Assembly (NCBI GenBank): GCA_028279945.1
Contig: JANQMT010000180.1
Coordinates: 1 to 23,542, forward strand
Reading direction: 5' to 3'
Origin: JAKSCF01 sp028279945
Lineage (GTDB): Bacteria; Bacillota; Clostridia; Peptostreptococcales; JAAYPU01
DNA: 23,542 nucleotides
The translations under genes and the position numbers were made by a program. The notes beneath the pieces are model-generated. The model worked only from the letters and a program-made list of their open reading frames with translations. It made no database searches and was not told the origin of the DNA. Positions 16,595-22,941 of this stretch are shown here, piece by piece (the first letter of the stretch is position 1; each line of letters opens with the position of its first letter).

Positions 16595-16625
16595 AAGACT
16601 AACCATTAAGATAAGGAGCAAAAAT

Positions 16626-17495
16626 ATGCAGAAGGAAATACGTCGTATAAAACAGCCTGGGCCCATAAACCCAATTCGTATTGCAAGCTTTGAGGGGCAA
16701 ACTGAGGTAATGGAGATAAATTTAGAGGTTGGTGTTTCGCTGCTGGATGCCATAGCCGGACCGCTTACGGAAGCAAAGGTGAGTGGTGCCGGCATACAGT
16801 TCAAGAATTTGCAGTTATGGCCAATGAACTATGTAATGCCTACTTTTTCCAAGAGTTCGGAACATGTGGCATACTATAGTGATACCTATAGCGCTACAGA
16901 AGAAATCGAGATCGCTTATGCAAATGCGACTTTCGGTATCAAGAATGGACATCCTTTCATGCATTGCCACGCATTGTGGGAAGAAGGTGACCGGATTTGC
17001 GGAGGACATATTTTGCCATCGGACAGCATAGTTTCGAAACCGGCCAAGGCCATAGTTTATGGCACAACCACCATTACAATGGAATCATTATTCGATCCGG
17101 AAACTAACTTTACCTTGTTCAATCCCATTCAAAATAAAGAAGTTAAATCCCTGGAGTCGGATAGAAAGTGTGTCGTGGCAACAATTCGACCCAATGAGGA
17201 TTTATTGGAAGCAATTGAAACCATCTGCAAAGATCATCAGATCAGCCATGCAGAAATACGAAGCGGCGTCGGCAGTGTTGTTGGGGCCCGATTTGAAGAT
17301 GGCCGGTGTGTAAATGATATCCCAACAGAGCTGTTGGTGCTTGAGGGACGAGTTTTTACAGAATGTCAAGGAAACTGCCGCGCCAATGTCGAGGTTGCCC
17401 TCATTGATGCACATGGGGTAGTCTACAAAGGCAAACTTGCGAGAGGCCTTAATCCTGTGCTGATTTGTTTTGAACTGGTTTTAACTACTTTGTAG
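16626..17495 (+). CDS. Protein with two PPC (DUF296) domains
   Basis: The 289-residue protein contains two copies of the PPC/DUF296 fold, known from plant AT-hook proteins and from small bacterial and archaeal trimers. The first (about 20-150) keeps the likely metal ligands His113, His115 and His128 in HCHALW and CGGHIL. In the second (about 182-289), the matching positions are Val255, Val257 and Lys270 (VEVALI, YKGKLARG), so that site is lost. No AT-hook or other DNA-binding motif is seen, so the family label DNA-binding is doubtful. ATG 16626 follows AAGGAG at 16613-16618. It is the last gene of the transport and transketolase run; an enzyme or ligand-sensing role there is inference. Confidence 0.82.
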   Translation: MQKEIRRIKQPGPINPIRIASFEGQTEVMEINLEVGVSLLDAIAGPLTEAKVSGAGIQFKNLQLWPMNYVMPTFSKSSEHVAYYSDTYSATEEIEIAYANATFGIKNGHPFMHCHALWEEGDRICGGHILPSDSIVSKPAKAIVYGTTTITMESLFDPETNFTLFNPIQNKEVKSLESDRKCVVATIRPNEDLLEAIETICKDHQISHAEIRSGVGSVVGARFEDGRCVNDIPTELLVLEGRVFTECQGNCRANVEVALIDAHGVVYKGKLARGLNPVLICFELVLTTL

Positions 17496-17502
17496 ACACA
17501 TA

Positions 17503-17582
17503 GAATGCAGGCATATCCATATTCGTTTTTATATCAAACTTTGCCGATTAATGCCCAAACGAATATGGATGTGCCTGCATTC
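17503..17582. repeat. Long inverted repeat, possible bidirectional terminator
   Basis: Arms 17503-17528 and 17557-17582 are complementary over 26 bp, with a single G-U pair and a 28-base loop. A loosely T-rich stretch follows at 17592-17605, without a tight U-run. It lies between convergent genes (the PPC protein and the c-subunit-like gene), where a terminator is expected, but arms of this length and near-perfection are more than a usual terminator needs. Confidence 0.8.
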
Positions 17583-17641
17583 GTTATTGAATATTTTGTT
17601 TTTAATATAGTATAATCTCTGGTTTCATAATGTTTAATATA

Positions 17642-18163
17642 TTATTCTTTTTTTGCAATGGATAGAAGACAGGCTGCAACGATAAATGAGGCTATAACTG
17701 ATATTAGTGCATATATATTTCCTAAAATAAGCATTTCTTTGATCAAATCAACTGCTTCTGGCTGTCTTGCAATACCTTCAGCAGCGGCGGCAGCGGCAGT
17801 ACCCATGCCTATAGCGGAACCAATACCGCCCAGTACGGCTAAACCTGCGCCCAGAGCAGCAGAAATACGATTTATATTGCAAATAATAATTATATCTTCA
17901 CAAATATCTTTACAGCAATGAGATCTTTTAGCAATGCATATTAAATAAATGGAAACGATAAAGGCTGCTAATAATGGTATTAACGCGTAATTATTTCCCA
18001 TAACCAATGCTTCTTGAATTGAATCAAAAGCTTCAGGTTGTCTTGCAGCGCCTTCGACAGCGGCAGCAGTTGCAATACCAATTCCTTTGCCGACACCCAA
18101 ACCTATTAGCATAGATATGCCTGCTCCAAGACCCGCCAGAGCTTTAGAATACTTTAAAATCAT
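17642..18163 (-). CDS. Orphan duplicated ATP-synthase c-subunit-like protein
   Basis: This 173-residue membrane protein is two c-subunit-type hairpins in tandem, each with a glycine-rich first helix and the polar loop ARQPEA (40-45 and 132-137). In a working c-ring the second helix has a carboxylate that binds H+ or Na+ (VMGLVDAIP in E. coli). Here both repeats have tyrosine there: Tyr59 in VMGNNYAL and Tyr151 in ILGNIYAL, and no acid lies elsewhere in these helices. The link between hairpins is cysteine-rich (Cys76, 83, 84, 88, 95). The start is preceded by AAGGAGG. No other ATPase gene is near. It cannot work as a normal ion-carrying rotor subunit; function unknown. Confidence 0.85.
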   Translation of the reverse strand: MILKYSKALAGLGAGISMLIGLGVGKGIGIATAAAVEGAARQPEAFDSIQEALVMGNNYALIPLLAAFIVSIYLICIAKRSHCCKDICEDIIIICNINRISAALGAGLAVLGGIGSAIGMGTAAAAAAEGIARQPEAVDLIKEMLILGNIYALISVIASFIVAACLLSIAKKE

Positions 18164-18369
18164 TTATTATCCTCCTTACTCGTTACAAAATATGTAAAAA
18201 AATGACCTTAGGTTACATTTTTTGAGTATTTATTTATCATAATTTTTGTTTTTGAATTTTGATTTTATTACAATTTAAATCTACGGAAAATTTCAATCGT
18301 TTTTTTGTAATAACGAAGAATTAAAAGCATAAATTTTAAAGAACGGAATTTCTTTAAGGAGAGATAAAA
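18164..18369. other. Divergent intergenic region with an attenuator-like hairpin
   Basis: This 206-base AT-rich gap separates the c-subunit-like gene (-) from the deacetylase gene (+). On the - strand, arms 18211-18223 and 18197-18207 form a stem with a 3-base loop and 2-base bulge, followed by a run of seven Ts, about 33 bases before the c-subunit-like start. That is the shape of a terminator in a leader. I see no convincing promoter boxes in either direction. Confidence 0.4.
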
Positions 18370-19128
18370 ATGATAATAACCATTAAAAAAACTACAATAT
18401 GTCTAAGCTTATTAAGTATTGTTGTCCTTTTTTCTGCTATTGCTTATATCTCAAACTATGTGCTAACGGCATCTACGATAAACAAAGAATTACCTATTTA
18501 TTCCGTTGAAACAAGTGATAAAAAGGTTGCAATTAGTTTTGATGCTGCTTGGGGCGATGGATATACTCTAAAAATACTGGACATTCTAGATGAGTATAAT
18601 GTAAAAACAACTTTTTTCCTAGTCGGTTTTTGGGTAGACAACTATCCGGATAAAGTAAAAGAAATACACAAAAGAGGCCATGAAGTAGGCAATCATTCCA
18701 CGACGCATCCTCATATGTCAAAGCTTTCAAAAAGTCAAGTTGTGGCAGAATTAAATGATACCGGAGAGAGTATAGAATCTCTAATCGGAAAGGAACCTGA
18801 CTTGTTTAGACCGCCTTTTGGAGACTACAATAACAACTTGATTTTGACAGCAAAAGAAAATGGGTATTATACCATTCAGTGGGACGTTGATTCTTTGGAT
18901 TGGAAACAAATCGGAAGCATTCAAATTGTTGACAGAGTTGTAAGGAATGTTAAAAATGGATCTATCGTTTTATTCCATAATAATTCAGAATATGTTTTAG
19001 AATATTTACCGCTGGTTCTTAAAAAACTTCAAGCAGAAGGCTATGAAATAGTGCCGATAGGAGAACTGATTTTAAGAGATAATTATTATATGGATCATAC
19101 TGGTAAGCAATGTAAGAAAGAAGATTAA
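18370..19128 (+). CDS. Membrane-anchored polysaccharide deacetylase (NodB domain)
   Basis: The 252-residue protein has one N-terminal membrane segment or uncleaved signal (about 9-33) and an extracytoplasmic NodB domain that removes acetyl groups from cell-wall or surface glycans. Motif 1 is SFDAAWGD (Asp58), the variant found in PdaB-like deacetylases of spore formers rather than TFDDG. Motif 2 is His109 and His113 in HSTTHPH, motif 3 RPPFGDYN (147-154), motif 4 WDVDSLDW (171-178), motif 5 VLFHN with His203. A GGAGAG site precedes the ATG. A sporulation role is suggested by the motif 1 variant only; no sporulation promoter is clear. Confidence 0.92.
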   Translation: MIITIKKTTICLSLLSIVVLFSAIAYISNYVLTASTINKELPIYSVETSDKKVAISFDAAWGDGYTLKILDILDEYNVKTTFFLVGFWVDNYPDKVKEIHKRGHEVGNHSTTHPHMSKLSKSQVVAELNDTGESIESLIGKEPDLFRPPFGDYNNNLILTAKENGYYTIQWDVDSLDWKQIGSIQIVDRVVRNVKNGSIVLFHNNSEYVLEYLPLVLKKLQAEGYEIVPIGELILRDNYYMDHTGKQCKKED

Positions 19129-19151
19129 TATTAAATATTCAATAGCAGGTT

Positions 19152-19190
19152 TTATTCATATTTTACATACAAAATGAATAAGATGTTTTT
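19152..19190 (+). terminator. Weak terminator-like hairpin after the deacetylase gene
   Basis: TTATTCAT-A-TTTT pairs with AAAATGAATAA (19171-19181) around a 6-base loop with one bulge, and TTTTT follows at 19186-19190. The stem is AT-rich with only one G-C pair, so termination would be partial at best. Confidence 0.35.
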
Positions 19191-19220
19191 AGATTACATG
19201 GGGATACGGGAGTGAGAGTG

Positions 19221-19862
19221 ATGAGTGATAATATAGCAACTAATAATTGTGTTATAACAGGGGAAGTATGTTCAGAGTTAGCATTAAGTCATAAATCATA
19301 TGGAGAAGGCTTTTATACTTTATATATTAAAGTAAAGCGATTAAGCGGATATTGTGACATTATACCGGTAACTTTATCTGAAAGGCTAATGGTAGATATA
19401 GAATTTAAAGCGAGTACTAAGCTGCAAGTTACCGGACAATTAAGAACTTATAATAAAGTTGAAGATAATAAAAATCGCTTAATCATTTCTGTATTTGCTA
19501 GAGAAATACAGGAAATAGAAGATGATAAATTGATTAAAAATCCTAATAAGATATATTTGGAAGGGTATGTATGTAAGAAACCCATATATCGATTAACACC
19601 ATTAGGAAGAGAGATTTGTGATATTATGCTTGCGGTGAACAGAGCTTATAATAAATCCGATTATATCCCATGTATCGCTTGGGGAAGAAATGCAAAATAT
19701 TCTCAAGCACTGGATATCGGGGCACACATTAAAATATGGGGTAGAATACAGAGCAGAGAATATAAGAAAAAATTTGAATATGACATAGTTGAAACTAAAA
19801 CAGCTTTTGAGGTATCTGTACTCAAAATGGAATGTATAGATGATGTGGAAATCATGGAATAA
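19221..19862 (+). CDS. Tandem OB-fold protein, single-stranded DNA-binding type
   Basis: The 213-residue protein has two OB-fold domains. The second (about 107-195) looks like SSB: LEGYVCKKPIYRLTPLGRE, then DIMLAVNRAYNKSDYIPCIAWGR and a conserved AHIKIWGRIQSREY. The first (about 8-95) is a more divergent OB-fold with VKRLSGYCDIIPVTLSERL. No acidic protein-docking tail of the DDDIPF kind is present, so it is not the main replication SSB. I start at ATG 19221, 8 bases after GGGAG (19208-19212); GTG 19212 in frame is an alternative. Its partners and substrate are unknown. Confidence 0.8.
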   Translation: MSDNIATNNCVITGEVCSELALSHKSYGEGFYTLYIKVKRLSGYCDIIPVTLSERLMVDIEFKASTKLQVTGQLRTYNKVEDNKNRLIISVFAREIQEIEDDKLIKNPNKIYLEGYVCKKPIYRLTPLGREICDIMLAVNRAYNKSDYIPCIAWGRNAKYSQALDIGAHIKIWGRIQSREYKKKFEYDIVETKTAFEVSVLKMECIDDVEIME

Positions 19863-19875
19863 AGTATTTAATTAA

Positions 19876-19907
19876 AAAAAACATGTATCAATAGATGCAT
19901 GTTTTTT
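19876..19907. terminator. Bidirectional hairpin terminator
   Basis: AAAAAACATGTATC (19876-19889) pairs with GATGCATGTTTTTT (19894-19907) across a 4-base loop, with one G-U pair. It lies between convergent genes and gives a T-run on both strands. The last codon of the - strand regulator gene overlaps its right edge by two bases. Confidence 0.88.
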
Positions 19908-21099
19908 AATATATAGAATTTTTCTTTTTATATTCAGAGGGTGAAATGCCTGTAACTTGCTTAAATATTTTTGAGAAGTAGTGAGAATCCGAATACCCTA
20001 TTGAATGTGCAATATCCTTCAACTTTACATTGGAATCGTACTCTATCATTTTCATAGCTTGTATGATTCTAAGTTTGTTGATGTATTTATTAAAAGGCAT
20101 GTTGACTTCCTTTTTCAATAACTGACCTAAATAGGTGCTGTTGATGTGAAAAGTATTAGCAATAGTATTCAAATTAATTGGTTTGGTATAGTTTGAATGA
20201 ATATACTCAACAATCGTTTTCCCCAAATGATGACTTGAATTTATAGAAATTGAATCACAGATATGCCGACACATTTCGGTCATGTAGGACGAAACATCTG
20301 ATAAATTATCAAAATCAAATAGAAAATATGTATCTGAAAATTTTTCTGGAATTAAGGATCGATCTAAATCATTATGGAGCGTAATATATTGAAAAATATT
20401 AATCAGCTGTTTTACTATGAATTGAATTTGTGAGCCTTTAATGTTTTTTTTATATTGATCAAAGATTGATAAAATTTTGGATTCGGCTTCATTTGTTAAT
20501 CCTAATTTAAGGGAATACTCTAACTGTTCCCAGCTGCTATCGTCAATTGTACGTAAAGAAGCTGTATAAGTATAAGGAAAAATATTCTCATTAGATATGA
20601 AACGGTGGTAAAGAGCGTCCAATGATTCCAAATAGGCTTTTTTTATCATTTTTATTTCATTATAAATTTTCGAATAACCTAAAAAGACTTTTATACGATC
20701 ATCGATGGTGCCAATGTATTTGGTAATGGTCTGATAAACTTTGTTCCATAGAATAGGATTTAGATCCCCATTGGTATTGACCAATACGCAAAGCAAATTT
20801 TTTCTCAGGGTTATAACTTGAAAATGGGCATCAACCATAATGGTGCTTAAGAAATTTTGTAAATCAGAAGTAACCTTCTCAGATAAAAACAAATTTTGAA
20901 ATATTGTTTGACTTGCAAAATTGATTGTAAAAATACAAAAATGATCATAAGCAAACTGAAATTTGGTTTCATTTAATAAATGTATGAAATCATCCTCATG
21001 TATGCTGCCATTGAACAGTGAGATGAAATATTTGTTGATCTCTTGATCAAGTTTTTTTTTGTTATGTTCATCGTAGGCCATAAGGTTAACGTTATACAT
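19906..21099 (-). CDS. AraC-family regulator, YesN-like but without a receiver domain
   Basis: The 397-residue protein ends in a full AraC double helix-turn-helix (about the last 100 residues: INLNTIANTFHINSTYLGQL, then KLKDIAHSIGYSDSHYFSKIF and the usual FKQVTGISPSEYKK). The middle resembles the linker of YesN-type response regulators, including VFLGYSKIYNEIKMIKKAYL and DALYHRFI. The phospho-receiver domain that should precede it is absent. I start at ATG 21099 because GGAGAG is 7 bases upstream; an earlier in-frame TTG at 21141 adds 14 residues and lacks a site. It is divergent from fapR. Its signal and targets are unknown; YesN relatives often control carbohydrate uptake. Confidence 0.88.
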   Translation of the reverse strand: MYNVNLMAYDEHNKKKLDQEINKYFISLFNGSIHEDDFIHLLNETKFQFAYDHFCIFTINFASQTIFQNLFLSEKVTSDLQNFLSTIMVDAHFQVITLRKNLLCVLVNTNGDLNPILWNKVYQTITKYIGTIDDRIKVFLGYSKIYNEIKMIKKAYLESLDALYHRFISNENIFPYTYTASLRTIDDSSWEQLEYSLKLGLTNEAESKILSIFDQYKKNIKGSQIQFIVKQLINIFQYITLHNDLDRSLIPEKFSDTYFLFDFDNLSDVSSYMTEMCRHICDSISINSSHHLGKTIVEYIHSNYTKPINLNTIANTFHINSTYLGQLLKKEVNMPFNKYINKLRIIQAMKMIEYDSNVKLKDIAHSIGYSDSHYFSKIFKQVTGISPSEYKKKNSIY

Positions 21100-21265
21100 T
21101 GTTATCTCTCCAATATGATTTATTTTTACTTGATTTTTCAATAGCTATAACAACATCTTTCTTACCTATAAAATGGTATATTTAATATTCTAACACTAAT
21201 AAAATATCAAAACAAGATGAGGTGAATCTTGACATTCCATGTCATTTTATGGAATATTTTTTTTG
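21100..21265. other. Divergent gap between the AraC regulator and fapR
   Basis: This AT-rich stretch contains a second possible + strand -35 box, TTGACA (21229-21234), with a poor AT-rich -10 (21252-21258). An inverted repeat ATTCCAT / ATGGAAT (21234-21240 and 21249-21255) directly precedes a T-run (21257-21264), like a weak terminator or operator. A short in-frame extension from ATG 21239 into fapR exists but lacks a ribosome site. No gene is seen. Confidence 0.4.
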
Positions 21266-21294
21266 TTGCAATCACATATAATGTTATATATACT
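21266..21294 (+). promoter_or_regulatory. Promoter of the fapR-plsX-fabH operon
   Basis: TTGCAA (21266-21271) and TATACT (21289-21294) are separated by the ideal 17 bases. Transcription would begin inside or just before the FapR operator that follows. Confidence 0.75.
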
Positions 21295-21295
21295 A

Positions 21296-21312
21296 TTAGT
21301 ACCAGGTACTAA
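21296..21312. promoter_or_regulatory. FapR operator
   Basis: TTAGTACCAGGTACTAA is a perfect palindrome around its central base and matches the well-known FapR box TTAGTACCTGGTACTAA read on the other strand. Placed right after the -10 box, it lets FapR block its own operon, and malonyl-CoA or malonyl-ACP would relieve the block. Confidence 0.93.
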
Positions 21313-21334
21313 AAATTGTATGGAGGTATACTTG

Positions 21335-21910
21335 GTGAAGAAAAAAAATAAAAAAACTGAAAGACATTATGAATTAAAGAAAATAATTACGGAAACACCG
21401 TTTGTATCAGATGATGAATTAAGTGAAATGTTTCATGTAAGCATTCAAACCATACGATTAGATAGACTAGAATTAGGTATTCCCGAGCTGCGGGAAAGAA
21501 TGAAAGCCGCTGCTCAAAAAAATTATTCTAAAATAGTCGGTTTAGGAATATCTGAGCTTATTGGAGAGATTATTGACCTTGATGTCAATCGTTATGGCAT
21601 TTCTTTTTTAGAGGCCAATCGTGAAATGGCTTTTGAGAAAACGGACATAGTAAAAGGCCACTACATCTTTTCCATGGCAGAGTCTCTTGCGTTAGCCGTC
21701 ATCAATATTAAAGCTGCACTGACAGGCGTAGCGAATATGAAATACAGAAAACCTGTCAGCGTAGGGGATAAATTAGTTGCTAAAGCAGAAGTTACAAGAC
21801 AAAGGGATGAGAGCTTTTTTGTCCATGTAAAGATTTATGTTAAGCAGGAACAAGTGTTTAGAGGAAAATTTATTTTAGTACCTATTGAGGATGCAAACAA
21901 TGAAAAATAA
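21335..21910 (+). CDS. fapR: FapR, repressor of fatty-acid and phospholipid genes
   Basis: FapR senses malonyl-CoA and represses lipid synthesis genes. The protein (191 residues from GTG 21335) matches the Bacillus subtilis protein in length. It has an N-terminal helix-turn-helix (about 25-47, VSDDELSEMFHVSIQTIRLDR), a connecting helix with GIPELRERM, and a C-terminal hot-dog fold (about 85-190; KGHYIFSMAESLALAVIN, YRKPVSVGDKLVAKAEV). GGAGG at 21322-21326 supports GTG 21335, with TTG 21332 as a close alternative; an upstream ATG at 21320 overlaps the ribosome site and is unlikely. A matching operator lies upstream, and plsX follows after 11 bases. Confidence 0.95.
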   Translation: MKKKNKKTERHYELKKIITETPFVSDDELSEMFHVSIQTIRLDRLELGIPELRERMKAAAQKNYSKIVGLGISELIGEIIDLDVNRYGISFLEANREMAFEKTDIVKGHYIFSMAESLALAVINIKAALTGVANMKYRKPVSVGDKLVAKAEVTRQRDESFFVHVKIYVKQEQVFRGKFILVPIEDANNEK

Positions 21911-21921
21911 GGAGGAACACT

Positions 21922-22941
21922 ATGAAGATAGTTGTAGATGGTATGGGAGGCGATCATTCTCCTACTGAGATAGTGAAAGGCTGTGTCGATGCCATTAAAG
22001 AAATGACAGCCCATATAACTATAGTAGGAGATGAAACACAAATTCAATTAGAATTAGAAAAATATGACTACGACAAATCAAGACTAAGTGTTATACCTAC
22101 AAGTGAAGTGATTACCAATGATGATAAGCCTGTTAAAGCGGTTAGGAAAAAGAAAGACTCTTCCATTGTAGTTGGAATGAATATGGTAAAAGATAAAGAA
22201 GCAGATGTTTTCATATCTGCAGGGAATACAGGTGCAATTATGACAGGTGCGCTGTTCATAATAGGAAGAATATCCGGGATTGATCGTCCGGTTATTGCTT
22301 CAATTTTTCCGGGTATAAAACCGTTCTTGCTGGTTGATTCCGGTGCTAATGCAGAGTGTAAACCCCATAACCTGGTAGAATTTGGAATCATGGGAAGCAT
22401 ATACAGTGAAAAAGTATTGGGCATGGAAAATCCGTCGGTAGCCCTAGTGAATATAGGTGAAGAAGCGTCAAAAGGAACTCAGACGATACAAACAGCATTT
22501 GAATTGATGAAAGAGACTCATCTAAATTTCCAGGGAAATATTGAAGCTCGTGAAGTTCCTGAAGGTAAGGCAAATGTTGTGGTTTGTGATGGGTTTGTCG
22601 GTAATGTCATATTAAAACTATCTGAGGGTATCGCTGATTTATTTATCAACCTTTTAAAGAAAAAATTGAAGGAGAGCTTCCTGGTTAAAATTGGGGCACT
22701 CATTATGTCCGGTAAATTAAAAGAAATGAGTAAAGAGCTGGATTATTCCGAATATGGCGGAGCACCGATTTTAGGTGTAAAAGGGGCAGTGATAAAAATG
22801 CATGGCTCTTCTAAAGCGAAAGCGGTAAAAAATGCTATTTTAAGAGCACAGCCGTATGTTGAAAACAATGTTGTAGAAATGATACATGATGAAGTTAGTC
22901 AGATAGAATCAATAAAATCAAAGGAGATGAAAGATGGATAA
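21922..22941 (+). CDS. plsX: Phosphate acyltransferase PlsX
   Basis: PlsX makes acyl-phosphate from acyl-ACP, the donor used by PlsY for the first acylation of glycerol-3-phosphate. It is a peripheral membrane protein. The 339 residues are standard and begin with the signature VVDGMGGDHSP. SAGNTGAIMTGALF (near 100), VLVDSGAN-type LLVDSGANAEC (near 135), VNIGEEASKGT (near 175) and VCDGFVGNVILKLSEG (near 225) are conserved. GGAGGA precedes the ATG. It overlaps fabH by eight bases, indicating coupled translation. Regulated from the FapR operator upstream. Confidence 0.97.
   Translation: MKIVVDGMGGDHSPTEIVKGCVDAIKEMTAHITIVGDETQIQLELEKYDYDKSRLSVIPTSEVITNDDKPVKAVRKKKDSSIVVGMNMVKDKEADVFISAGNTGAIMTGALFIIGRISGIDRPVIASIFPGIKPFLLVDSGANAECKPHNLVEFGIMGSIYSEKVLGMENPSVALVNIGEEASKGTQTIQTAFELMKETHLNFQGNIEAREVPEGKANVVVCDGFVGNVILKLSEGIADLFINLLKKKLKESFLVKIGALIMSGKLKEMSKELDYSEYGGAPILGVKGAVIKMHGSSKAKAVKNAILRAQPYVENNVVEMIHDEVSQIESIKSKEMKDG

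Noticed and set aside
17642..18163. Functional V- or F-type ATPase rotor subunit
   Set aside because: Both ion-binding carboxylates are replaced by tyrosine and no other ATPase subunit is near.
18300..18369. Sporulation sigma factor promoter for the deacetylase gene
   Set aside because: AT-rich sequence offers only loose matches to sigma-E or sigma-G boxes, none with correct spacing.
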